Assembly (NCBI RefSeq): GCF_019263805.1
Contig: NZ_CP079195.1
Span: 1,119,501-1,183,500 of the forward strand
Direction: 5' to 3'
Origin: Polaribacter sp. NJDZ03
GTDB lineage: Bacteria > Bacteroidota > Bacteroidia > Flavobacteriales > Flavobacteriaceae
DNA: 64,000 bases
Shown here: positions 42,200-52,017 of the stretch, piece by piece
How positions within the stretch are numbered: the stretch's first letter is position 1
How the letters are laid out: every line of letters starts with the position of its first letter
Program-made: the position numbers and the translations under genes
Notes under the pieces: model-generated
The model's database searches: none
Told to the model about the DNA's origin: nothing
What the model saw: the letters and a program-made list of their open reading frames with translations, nothing else

Positions 42200-42844
42200 A
42201 TGGACAAAAAACAATATCTATTTTTTTTATTTTTTATACTCATCTATTCTTTAAATGCGCAAGAGAACAAAAAAGGGATTCTAAACATTAAAAAGGTTGG
42301 AATTTTGTATAATAATGTAAATGCTAAAAACTTTATATTTGAAGATGAAGATTACAAATACACCTCAAATACATTAAAGTTACAAGCTTTTTACAACTTA
42401 GGAAAATGGAGGTCTTTTGATTTTGAATTGATTATTCAACCACAAATACAGGTTATAAAACATCAATTACTGAACTCTTATTTTGTATTACCTTCCGAAG
42501 AAAATTTTGAAGATAAAATAATTGAATTTACAACGCCTAAAACAATGCATTTATATGCTTTTGAATTGGGCTTTGTGATAAAAAAAGAAGTTATTAAAAA
42601 TTTAGATTTTCAGTTTACAGCAGGTTTAGGTATAGCAACCATAGACACAAGAACAGAGCGTTTAGCAAAAGGTTTTACATTTTTAGAAAATGCCTCTTTA
42701 GGACTTTCTTATAAAACTACAAAAAAAATAGCTTTGTATATTGGAAGTAATATTGGGCACGTTTCTAACCTAGATTTTAAGTCTCCAAATAATGGATATA
42801 CTTTTTTAGGTTTGGAAGTTGGTGTTTCTTATGCTCTAAAATAA
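42200..42844 (+). CDS. PagL-like lipid A deacylase (acyloxyacyl hydrolase)
   Basis: 214 residues, signal peptide (ending SLNA-Q), then outer-membrane barrel strands. Near the C-terminus GHVSNLDFKSPNNGY corresponds to the PagL catalytic His-Ser segment (HxSNxG..xPN), followed by the last strand FLGLEVGVSYALK. It would trim a 3-O acyl chain from lipid A at the outer membrane. It follows hbd by 33 bases and ends at a strong terminator. Confidence 0.8.
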   Translation: MDKKQYLFFLFFILIYSLNAQENKKGILNIKKVGILYNNVNAKNFIFEDEDYKYTSNTLKLQAFYNLGKWRSFDFELIIQPQIQVIKHQLLNSYFVLPSEENFEDKIIEFTTPKTMHLYAFELGFVIKKEVIKNLDFQFTAGLGIATIDTRTERLAKGFTFLENASLGLSYKTTKKIALYIGSNIGHVSNLDFKSPNNGYTFLGLEVGVSYALK

Positions 42845-42862
42845 AGACTATCCTTAAAATAA

Positions 42863-42906
42863 AATTCCTATTAGAACTAAGATTTACTTTAGTTCTAATA
42901 GGAATT
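42863..42906. terminator. Strong hairpin between the PagL-like gene and dps
   Basis: AATTCCTATTAGAACTAA and TTAGTTCTAATAGGAATT form a perfect 18-bp stem with an 8-base loop, followed by TTTTT-rich DNA. It lies between converging genes. Confidence 0.85.
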
Positions 42907-42968
42907 AATTTTTAATGTAATAAGATACTGAAACTAATTTAGTATAATACGTTTCTATCTTTTTAAAA

Positions 42969-43442
42969 TTATTTACCTAACCAAGAGTTTAACATCCAAA
43001 TTGTTTTTTCTTGTTCTGCAATAAAATCACTCATCATAGAGTTTGTACCTTCATCATTTGCTTCATCTGAAGAGTCTAATATAGTTCTTTCAACTTTTAA
43101 TAATTCAGAAAGCGAGTTTACAACCAACTCCACTGCTTCTACATCATTAGAAATATTTTTTCCTACAGGTACTATTGCTAAATTAATATAATCTGTAAAA
43201 GTATGTAAAGGCTTGCCTTGTAAAGTTAAAATACGTTCTGCAATGTCATCTATTTTTACTTGAGAATCTGTATAAAATTCTTCAAACTTTACATGCAATT
43301 CAAAGAAGTTTTTCCCTTTAATATTCCAGTGTAAACCTCTTAAACTTTGATAATAAATTTGAAAATTCGCTAACAAACCGTTTAATTCATCTACTAAATT
43401 TGCAGTTTCTTTTTTGTCTAATCCTAAAATTGATTTGTTCAT
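42969..43442 (-). CDS. dps: Dps-family ferritin-like protein
   Basis: 157 residues. A dodecameric iron-storage and DNA-protection protein. The ferroxidase segments are LRGLHWNIKGKNFFELHVKFEEFY (read in two parts around residue 40) and KIDDIAERILTLQGKPLHT. The C-terminal helix has EQEKTIWMLNSWL. It is encoded divergently from oxyR, the classical regulator of dps under peroxide stress, with a candidate operator between them. Confidence 0.94.
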   Translation of the reverse strand: MNKSILGLDKKETANLVDELNGLLANFQIYYQSLRGLHWNIKGKNFFELHVKFEEFYTDSQVKIDDIAERILTLQGKPLHTFTDYINLAIVPVGKNISNDVEAVELVVNSLSELLKVERTILDSSDEANDEGTNSMMSDFIAEQEKTIWMLNSWLGK

Positions 43443-43466
43443 TTTATCTTTTTTTTATTGATACAT

Positions 43467-43474
43467 CAAATTTA
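43467..43474 (-). promoter_or_regulatory. -7 element of dps
   Basis: On the minus strand, TAAATTTG (43474-43467) fits TAnnTTTG, with initiation near 43460 and a leader of about 18 bases. The -33 region is weak, as expected for an activated promoter. Confidence 0.55.
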
Positions 43475-43507
43475 TGAGAAATTTAACCAGATAAAGAATA
43501 ATTATAA

Positions 43508-43532
43508 TTGATAGTTTTAATATCTTTATCAA
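43508..43532. promoter_or_regulatory. Candidate OxyR operator between dps and oxyR
   Basis: A dyad TTGATA-N13-TATCAA lies 48-72 bases upstream of the likely dps start and just before oxyR. LysR-type regulators bind such interrupted dyads. Position suits activation of dps and autoregulation. Confidence 0.45.
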
Positions 43533-43547
43533 AAATTTTTATACAAA

Positions 43548-44489
43548 ATGACTATTACCCAATTAAAATACGTTTTGTCTGTTGCAGAATACCAGAATTT
43601 TACGGTTGCTGCAGAACATAGTTTCGTAACTCAACCTACACTGAGTATGCAAATTCAAAAATTGGAGGATGAATTAGGTGTTAAGATATTTAATAGATCT
43701 AAAAAACCAATTGAATTAACAGAAGTAGGTAAAAAAATTGTAGAACAAGCAAAAGTAATTGTAGATGAAAGTAACAGAATATTAGATATTGTTCATCAAC
43801 AAAAAGGATATATAGGAGGCGAATTTAGATTGGGAATTATCCCTACAGTTATGCCTACATTATTGCCTATGTTTTTGCAAAATTTTACAAAAAAATACCC
43901 GAAAGTAAAGTTAATTATAGAAGAATTAACTACGGAAGAAATTATAAGAAAATTAACTGATGGACATATAGATGCAGGTCTTGCTGCCACACCTTTAGAA
44001 AATGAGGCTATAAAAGAGAGGCCTCTATACTACGAGCCTTTTGTTGGTTTAATACCACAAAACCATCGTTTATATAAAAACAAAACCATTACTGCCGAAG
44101 AGTTAGAAATGGAAGATATTTTATTACTAGAAGATGGGCACTGTTTTAAAGACAGCGTTATTAATTTATGTAGAACACATAAAATTGATAACAAAAAAGG
44201 GTTTCAATTAGAAAGCGGAAGTTTTGATACCTTAATTAAACTATCTAAAGAAGGTTTAGGTATGACATTGCTACCTTATTTACATACTTTAGACTTAAAT
44301 GAGATTGATAAAAGTCATTTACGTGAATTTACAACACCTCCTCCCGCAAGAGAAGTGAGTTTAATTTACCATAAATCACAATTAAAAATGCAATTAATTG
44401 AAGCCTTAAAGAAAACGATAGATGGTGTTGTTAGAGGTGCTATTTCTTTTTCTGATGTAAAAATTATTAGTCCTTTGCAGAAAAAATAA
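43548..44489 (+). CDS. oxyR: Peroxide-sensing LysR-type regulator OxyR
   Basis: 313 residues. N-terminal winged helix (LKYVLSVAEYQNFTVAAE, then LSMQIQKLEDELGV), then the LysR substrate domain. The redox loop GHCFKDSVINLC has Cys199 and Cys208, the same numbering and nine-residue spacing as E. coli OxyR. On peroxide stress it should form the disulfide and switch target genes, among them the divergent dps. A terminator shared with the converging ABC-F gene follows. Confidence 0.95.
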   Translation: MTITQLKYVLSVAEYQNFTVAAEHSFVTQPTLSMQIQKLEDELGVKIFNRSKKPIELTEVGKKIVEQAKVIVDESNRILDIVHQQKGYIGGEFRLGIIPTVMPTLLPMFLQNFTKKYPKVKLIIEELTTEEIIRKLTDGHIDAGLAATPLENEAIKERPLYYEPFVGLIPQNHRLYKNKTITAEELEMEDILLLEDGHCFKDSVINLCRTHKIDNKKGFQLESGSFDTLIKLSKEGLGMTLLPYLHTLDLNEIDKSHLREFTTPPPAREVSLIYHKSQLKMQLIEALKKTIDGVVRGAISFSDVKIISPLQKK

Positions 44490-44516
44490 ACAGTATTAAA
44501 ACTATTTTTAAATCAT

Positions 44517-44551
44517 AAAAAAAAGGAAGCTAAAATAGCTTCCTTTTTTTT
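44517..44551. terminator. Bidirectional terminator between oxyR and the ABC-F gene
   Basis: AAAAAAGGAAGCTA and TAGCTTCCTTTTTT with a three-base loop and runs on both sides. Confidence 0.85.
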
Positions 44552-44574
44552 ATGTTAAAATATTTATTTGAATC

Positions 44575-46197
<1,623 letters not shown>

Positions 46198-46349
46198 CTA
46201 TTATTTTTAATTTTGTGCAAAAGTACAAATTTGATTTATCTTTTACCCCTTGATTTAAAACGGTTTTAAATAAATTATCATTTCATTTTTATAACCAATT
46301 TAAGAACTATTTTAACAATGAATTAACAACAATAGCTCGTATGAATACC

Positions 46350-46357
46350 TAACTTTG
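46350..46357 (+). promoter_or_regulatory. -7 element of the TlpA-like lipoprotein gene
   Basis: TAACTTTG matches TAnnTTTG. Start of transcription near 46364, 20 bases before ATG 46384. Confidence 0.55.
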
Positions 46358-46383
46358 TTATAAAGAATAGATCCCTATTGTTC

Positions 46384-47769
46384 ATGAATAAAAATCTAGT
46401 TCATATAATTTTATTAATTACAATTACTGCTTTTGTAGGTTGTGATTCTAATTCTAAAAATACAGCAACTTATTTTGGTGGTAAGATTATAAATCCAAAA
46501 TCTAAATATGTTGTGCTATTTTCTATGGAAAAAGTGATAGATACAATGTATCTTAATAAAGATAATAGGTTTTTAGGCAAATTAGAAAATGCCAATGAAG
46601 GTTTGTACTATTTTGCCCATGGAAATGAAAATCAATTTATCTACCTAGAGCCACAAGACAGTTTAATGTTACGTTTAAACACGTGGGATTTTGATGAATC
46701 TATTGTCTATGCTGGTAAAGGAGCAGAAAGAAATAACATTTTAATAGATTGCTTTTTACAAGAAGAAAAAGACAATAAAATGTTTTATAAATTAAATCAA
46801 TTAAAACCTGATAAATTTATTAAAAAAACAGACTCCTTGCTCCTCTTAAAAGATAAAACGTACAAAGAATATGCTAAAAATCACCCAGGTGAAACCAAAG
46901 GGTTTAATCATGTTTTAAAAGTAGCACTTACATATCCTATATATTCTAGAATAGAAAAGTACCCAATTACTCATGTAAGATATAATCATAAAAAAAACTT
47001 TGATAAGGTTAACAAGTCCTTTTACAAGCATAGAGCATCTGCCGGAGTAAATAATGATTCTTTAATGTACTACCAACCCTACTCTAAGTACATAAGAAAC
47101 TTTTTATATAATAGTACGTATTCTTTAGGTCATAAACCAATGACTAACGAGTATTCATCTGAATTTACGGTAGACTTATTAAAAACGATAGACAAGAACA
47201 TCACCTCTGATGCTTCTAAAAATGCTTTTCTAAAACAAACTGTAATTAGTCATTTTTACAAAAAATCTAGCTGCAACGTTAATAAAGAAGCTTTTGATAC
47301 TTATTTTAATTTAAGTACAAATAAAAAAGACAAAGATCATGTAAGACTTTTACTTTTAGATAGTAAAGCCTTACAAAAAGGACAAGAAATGGTAGACTTT
47401 ACCATTACAGATTTAACAAACGCAACCTTTTCTATAAAAGAACTAACAAAAAACAAAAATACCTTTCTATTGTTCTGGAACCCAGAGAACACCACCCCAA
47501 TGTATATCTCTTCTAGAATTAATTATTTAAGTAAACAATTTCCTGATGTACAATTTATTGAAATAAAAATTGATGGAAGCACAAAAGATAGAATAGAGCA
47601 GTTAGATATAAAAAATCAATTTTTTATATCAGCAGAAAGCGAAGCTAATAACTTCTTAACCAGCAAAATGACAAGATCTATTATTATTAATAAAGAAGGC
47701 ATTATTACAAATGGTTTTGCATCTATTTCTTCTAAAAAACTGTATTCAGACTTAAAAAAACTTAAGTAA
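46384..47769 (+). CDS. Lipoprotein with TlpA-like thioredoxin fold lacking CxxC
   Basis: 461 residues from ATG 46384; an in-frame TTG two codons upstream is less likely. Lipobox ITAFVGC (Cys20). The N-terminal 330 residues include a DUF4369-like beta region and helices. The last 130 residues look like a TlpA/AhpC-type thioredoxin domain (VDFTITDLTNATFSIKEL, then NTFLLFWNPENTTPMY). The usual WCxxC is replaced by WNPENT, so it cannot do disulfide exchange. A binding or structural role in the periplasm is likely. Monocistronic. Confidence 0.82.
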   Translation: MNKNLVHIILLITITAFVGCDSNSKNTATYFGGKIINPKSKYVVLFSMEKVIDTMYLNKDNRFLGKLENANEGLYYFAHGNENQFIYLEPQDSLMLRLNTWDFDESIVYAGKGAERNNILIDCFLQEEKDNKMFYKLNQLKPDKFIKKTDSLLLLKDKTYKEYAKNHPGETKGFNHVLKVALTYPIYSRIEKYPITHVRYNHKKNFDKVNKSFYKHRASAGVNNDSLMYYQPYSKYIRNFLYNSTYSLGHKPMTNEYSSEFTVDLLKTIDKNITSDASKNAFLKQTVISHFYKKSSCNVNKEAFDTYFNLSTNKKDKDHVRLLLLDSKALQKGQEMVDFTITDLTNATFSIKELTKNKNTFLLFWNPENTTPMYISSRINYLSKQFPDVQFIEIKIDGSTKDRIEQLDIKNQFFISAESEANNFLTSKMTRSIIINKEGIITNGFASISSKKLYSDLKKLK

Positions 47770-47804
47770 TCGTAAATTTATTTCTATAATCTAAAAATTA
47801 GTTG

Positions 47805-47812
47805 TAAATTTG
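47805..47812 (+). promoter_or_regulatory. -7 element of the DEAD-box helicase gene with long leader
   Basis: TAAATTTG fits TAnnTTTG. Initiation near 47819 leaves a leader of about 90 bases with a GAGT-CTA-ACTC hairpin and G-rich segments (GGTTTGCAGGTGGGCG). This is unusual for this genome. Confidence 0.55.
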
Positions 47813-47908
47813 CACGATTTTTATTCTGAGTCTAACTCATTAATAATCAGGTCGAATTTATAATCGGGTTTGCAGGTGGGCGTTCTGTGAATCCAAAAAA
47901 ACACAGTA

Positions 47909-49735
47909 ATGTCAACATTTTTAGAATTAGGTTTAAAAGAACCGATTAACAGAGCATTGACGGATTTAGGTTACGAAAAACCTACCGTAATTCAGGAAAA
48001 AGCAATTCCACAAATTATTTCATCTACAGACGATTTAAAAGCATTTGCACAAACAGGTACAGGTAAAACTGCTGCTTTTAGTTTGCCAATACTAGAGCTT
48101 TTAGATACGAACAGTAAAAACGTACAAGCAATAATTTTATCACCAACAAGAGAACTTGCCGTTCAAATTGGTAATAACATTAAAGACTTTTGTAAATATT
48201 TACCAGATGTTAAAGTAGCTACCGTATATGGTGGTTCTAGTATGGAAGATCAAATTAGATCTTTAAAAAGAGGAGCACAAATAGTTGTTGGAACTCCGGG
48301 TAGAACCGTAGATTTAATTAACAGAAGAGCTTTAAAATTAGGAAACGTTCAATGGTTAGTCTTAGACGAAGCTGATGAAATGTTAAACATGGGTTTTAAA
48401 GACGAATTAGATAAAGTTTTAGAAGCTACTCCAGAAACTAAACAAACGTTATTGTTTTCTGCAACTTTTCCAAGAGAAGTAGAGGCAATTGCAAAAAACT
48501 ACATGACTAAACCAGTAGAAATTACTTCTGGTGAAAAGAACGCAGGTTCAGACAATGTAAGTCACGAGTTTTATGGTGTAACAGAAAGAACACGTTACCC
48601 AGCATTAAAAAGAATAGCAGATTTAAACCCTGACATTTATGCAATTATTTTTTGTAGAACTCGTAGAGAGACACAAGAGGTTGCAGACAATTTAATAAAA
48701 GATGGTTACAGTGCAGATGCTTTACATGGAGATTTATCTCAAGCGCAAAGAGATTCTGTAATGGGTAAATTCCGTAAGAAAACAATTCAAATATTGGTAG
48801 CTACAGATGTTGCTGCTCGTGGATTGGATGTAACGGAATTAACACACGTAATAAACCATAAATTACCAGACCAAATAGAAAACTACACACACAGAAGTGG
48901 TAGAACTGGTAGAGCTGGTAATAAAGGTATTTCTATTGTTTTAGTTAACGGTAAAGAAAAAGGGAAATTACGCCAGATTGAAAGAATAATTAAGAAGAAA
49001 TTCTTAGAAGGTAAAGTTCCATCTGGAAAAGAAATTGTTCAAAATCAATTAATGAATTTAATTGATAAAGTTCAAAATACGGAAGTAAATGAATCTGAAA
49101 TGGAGGAATTTTTACCAAGTATTTATGAAAAACTAGAATCTTTAGATAGAGAAGAGTTAATAAAGAAATTTGTTTCTTTAGAATTTAATACAATGTTAAA
49201 GTATTATGAAAACTCTAAAGATTTAAACGATCTATCTTCTAGAGACAACTCTAGAGCTAGAATGGAGAATGAAAACATGACCCGTTTCTTTATCAATATT
49301 GGTAGAAAAGACAACTTAAACCCAGGTAAATTAATTGGTTTAATTAACGACCAAAATATTGGAGATAAGATTGAAATTGGTTCTATAGATATTTTAGATA
49401 CTTTTTCTTTCTTTGAACTTGATAAAAATTTCGAAGACCAAACATTAGAAGCTTTTGCTAGCAATCAACCAGATTTTGACGGACGCTCTGTAAACATAGA
49501 GATTACTAAGAAAGAACGTTCTGGTGGTGGACGAAGAGGTGGTAAAAAACCTTTTGGTAAAAAAGAAGGTGGTGGTTTTGGAAGACGTAAAGGTTCTGAA
49601 GGTTCTTCTTCTAGTAGAGGAAGATCTGATAGACGCTCTTCTGATAGACCAGATAGATCAGACAGAAGTTCTGGAGGTGCTTCTGGAGAAAGAAGATCTT
49701 CTGGTGGTTTTGGAAGAAAACGTAGAGAAAGCTAA
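47909..49735 (+). CDS. DEAD-box ATP-dependent RNA helicase (DeaD/CsdA-like)
   Basis: 608 residues. Helicase core motifs in order: Q motif TVIQEKAIP, AQTGTGKTAAF, PTRELAVQ, GTPGRTVDL, VLDEADEML, SATFPREV, HGDLSQAQRD, TDVAARGLD, HRSGRTGRAG. A linker and a DbpA-type RNA-binding domain follow (about 455-535, FINIGRKDNLNPGKLIGLIND). The C-terminus is a Gly/Arg/Ser-rich tail (GGRRGGKKPFGKK to GFGRKRRES) that would bind RNA and favour condensation. It is a ribosome assembly or cold-shock helicase. The long leader may mediate temperature control. Confidence 0.96.
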   Translation: MSTFLELGLKEPINRALTDLGYEKPTVIQEKAIPQIISSTDDLKAFAQTGTGKTAAFSLPILELLDTNSKNVQAIILSPTRELAVQIGNNIKDFCKYLPDVKVATVYGGSSMEDQIRSLKRGAQIVVGTPGRTVDLINRRALKLGNVQWLVLDEADEMLNMGFKDELDKVLEATPETKQTLLFSATFPREVEAIAKNYMTKPVEITSGEKNAGSDNVSHEFYGVTERTRYPALKRIADLNPDIYAIIFCRTRRETQEVADNLIKDGYSADALHGDLSQAQRDSVMGKFRKKTIQILVATDVAARGLDVTELTHVINHKLPDQIENYTHRSGRTGRAGNKGISIVLVNGKEKGKLRQIERIIKKKFLEGKVPSGKEIVQNQLMNLIDKVQNTEVNESEMEEFLPSIYEKLESLDREELIKKFVSLEFNTMLKYYENSKDLNDLSSRDNSRARMENENMTRFFINIGRKDNLNPGKLIGLINDQNIGDKIEIGSIDILDTFSFFELDKNFEDQTLEAFASNQPDFDGRSVNIEITKKERSGGGRRGGKKPFGKKEGGGFGRRKGSEGSSSSRGRSDRRSSDRPDRSDRSSGGASGERRSSGGFGRKRRES

Positions 49736-49756
49736 ATAATATTAAACTATATATAC

Positions 49757-49790
49757 AAACCTCATCATTTTAAAATGATGAGGTTTTTTT
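49757..49790 (+). terminator. Terminator after the helicase gene
   Basis: AACCTCATCATTTT and AAAATGATGAGGTT form a perfect 14-bp stem with a T-run. Confidence 0.9.
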
Positions 49791-50139
49791 ATGCCTAAAC
49801 AATGCATAAAAATTATTAAATACAGCCTAATTATTAACTTTAAATAGATAAAATAGTACTAATACATTTTTATAGTTTATTCATATTATTCAAAAATTAA
49901 ATAAACAAATTAGACTTGTTATTTGTTATTCAGAATATAAAGCTGAAGAAACAAAGATGAAATAAGGTAAAACATTGAAATATAAAACATATTTAGTGTT
50001 AATAAAATTATTAAAACATGACTTTTATCATTAATTATAAAAAATATTTGTCTTTTTTTATTAAATATAAAATTATACTATTAAAAATAATTGTTATTCG
50101 TAAAACCCCAAATACACTAAAATTTAGCCTTCTCTTTTC
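49791..50139. other. Very AT-rich intergenic region, no gene seen
   Basis: About 350 bases of extreme A+T content with no open frame or fold I can support. It precedes the small exported protein gene and RND operon and may hold regulatory sites. Confidence 0.5.
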
Positions 50140-50170
50140 TTGCTAAAAAAAATCTATTAATATAATTTTG
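50140..50170 (+). promoter_or_regulatory. Promoter of the 140-aa exported protein gene
   Basis: TTG (50140-50142), 20 bases, then TAATTTTG (50163-50170). This is a full match to TTG-N17-23-TAnnTTTG. Initiation would be only 1-2 bases before the ATG at 50178. Confidence 0.65.
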
Positions 50171-50177
50171 CAACCAA

Positions 50178-50600
50178 ATGAGAAAAAAAATACTTAGATA
50201 TTTGTTTTTAGCGCTCGTAATACTATTAAGTAGTATTACTAACTTGTGTGCTAATACACAAAATACTTCTCATTTTAAACCAGTAAACTCTATTACAAAA
50301 AGCGCTTATCAATACCAACAACAAAATCTTAACAATACTTTATTTAAACCTAATTCTAACTCTAAAAAGGGAGGATTTATTAATGAAAACATAAGTATTG
50401 AAGATTTTGAAGAAAGCGAACACAGTGCAACCATTTACAATCATACCTCTCTTTTTGGTAATAATGCTTGTGCTATTCTTTTTAAACTTTTAATTGAAAG
50501 TAATTCTGTAAAAACTAAAGAGAATCTAGTTTCTCAGTGTTTTAATACAAGAACTATTTCTTTAAGCTTGCATAAGAAATTTGAGGTTTTTATACTTTGA
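50178..50600 (+). CDS. Small exported protein of unknown function
   Basis: 140 residues. Signal segment (MRKKILRYLFLALVILLSS, cleavage after NLCA), then an Asn/Ser-rich polar stretch (YQYQQQNLNNTLFKPN), an acidic patch (ISIEDFEESEH), and a C-terminal part with two cysteines (NNACAIL, VSQCF). I recognise no family. A good promoter precedes it. Its size, its place before the RND operon, and the fact that RND operons often have a small leading gene suggest a possible link, but 309 non-coding bases separate them. Confidence 0.65.
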   Translation: MRKKILRYLFLALVILLSSITNLCANTQNTSHFKPVNSITKSAYQYQQQNLNNTLFKPNSNSKKGGFINENISIEDFEESEHSATIYNHTSLFGNNACAILFKLLIESNSVKTKENLVSQCFNTRTISLSLHKKFEVFIL

Positions 50601-50909
50601 TAATACATTAAAACAGACCAATATACACTTCCGTCTGTATTAATACACATCTTAATATCATTTAAAATTCAATTTAGAAAGGTATACTCCATCATTTTTT
50701 TATGAAGAGACTTTCTATAAGACCAAATAAACATCAAAATGATCGATTAAGTTCGCTTCTTTTTCCTTACTATTTTAATGTAAAATAGCTCTATAACTAA
50801 GGCTATGATTCCATTTGATATTAAGAAAAAATAATTGAAATTTATCATCAATCATTTTTAAATTCATTTGGTATAACAACTCATTTTTTAAAAAATCACC
50901 ATTTATATT
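50601..50909. other. Intergenic region upstream of the RND operon
   Basis: 309 bases. A hairpin ACAGAC/GTCTGT with flanking TTAA/TTAA (about 50609-50643) follows the small exported gene and may end it. No TetR or other regulator gene lies here. The rest holds the RND operon promoter, which I could not fix. Confidence 0.4.
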
Positions 50910-51995
50910 ATGAAACCTATGAAAAAAATTTTCATTGTCTTATTCATTGTATCAATTTACACAAGCTGTAAACACAAAACTGAAGAAATACACGAAGCTG
51001 CAAAATACCTCGTAACTAGTCCTATTAAAAGAGACACTATAATTACCAAAGACTATGTGAGTCAAATTCATTCTATTAGACATATCGAAATTAGAGCCAT
51101 AGAAAGAGGGTATTTAAAAAAGATATCTGTAGATGAAGGTCAGCATCTTAAAAAAGGGCAAAAAATGTTTAACATTATGCCTAATGTATATCAAGCAGAG
51201 CTTCAGAAATCTAAAGCAGAAGAAAATGTTGCAGAAATAGAATACAAAAACACCAAATTATTAGCAGACGAAAATGTAGTCTCTAAAAATGAACTTGCCA
51301 TGGCAAAGGCTAATTTTGACAAAGCCAAAGCCGAAGTTTCTTTAGCACAAACACATTTAGGTTTTACAGACATTAGAGCCCCTTTTGATGGAATTATGGA
51401 TCATCTTCACGCAAGAGAAGGTAGCTTATTAGACGAAGGAGAATTGCTAACTACATTGTCTGACAATAGTAAAATGTGGGTCTATTTTAATGTTCCGGAA
51501 GCAGAATATTTAGATTATATCATAAGCGCTAAAAAAGAACAAAAAGAAGAAGTTACTTTATTAATGGCAAATAACAAACCTTTTAATCAAAAAGGAATTG
51601 TAGAAACTATTGAGGGTGAATTTAATAATGAAACTGGAAACATTGCATTTAGAGCAACTTTTCCGAATCCTGATGGCATTTTAAGACATGGTGAAACAGG
51701 TAGCATAATTATGACAATCCCTTTAATAGATGCACTTATTATTCCTCAAAAAGTAACTTTTGAAATCTTAGATAAAAAATACGTGTATGTAGTTGGTGAA
51801 GACAATACTGTTAGACAACAAGAAATTGAAGTAGAAGCAGAATTAGAAAACCTATTTGTAGTAAGTAAAGGACTTTCTAAAGATGATAAAATTTTATTGG
51901 AAGGAATTAGAAAGGTTAAAAATAATGAAAAGATACATAGTGAATTTGTAGCACCAAATTCGGTTATATCTCACTTAGCACTTTACGCAGAATAA
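50910..51995 (+). CDS. RND efflux periplasmic adaptor subunit (membrane fusion protein)
   Basis: 361 residues. Lipoprotein signal (SIYTSC), then barrel-sandwich hybrid (EIRAIERGYLKKISVDEG), a helical hairpin (AEENVAEIEYKNTKLL, then AMAKANFDKAKAEV), lipoyl half (FTDIRAPFDGIMD), beta-barrel and membrane-proximal domains. It links the inner-membrane pump to the outer-membrane channel. The second ATG (50919, MKKIF) is equally possible as the start. First gene of a complete tripartite operon. Confidence 0.93.
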   Translation: MKPMKKIFIVLFIVSIYTSCKHKTEEIHEAAKYLVTSPIKRDTIITKDYVSQIHSIRHIEIRAIERGYLKKISVDEGQHLKKGQKMFNIMPNVYQAELQKSKAEENVAEIEYKNTKLLADENVVSKNELAMAKANFDKAKAEVSLAQTHLGFTDIRAPFDGIMDHLHAREGSLLDEGELLTTLSDNSKMWVYFNVPEAEYLDYIISAKKEQKEEVTLLMANNKPFNQKGIVETIEGEFNNETGNIAFRATFPNPDGILRHGETGSIIMTIPLIDALIIPQKVTFEILDKKYVYVVGEDNTVRQQEIEVEAELENLFVVSKGLSKDDKILLEGIRKVKNNEKIHSEFVAPNSVISHLALYAE

Positions 51996-52017
51996 CTAGA
52001 ATTTAAATAACAAAGAC

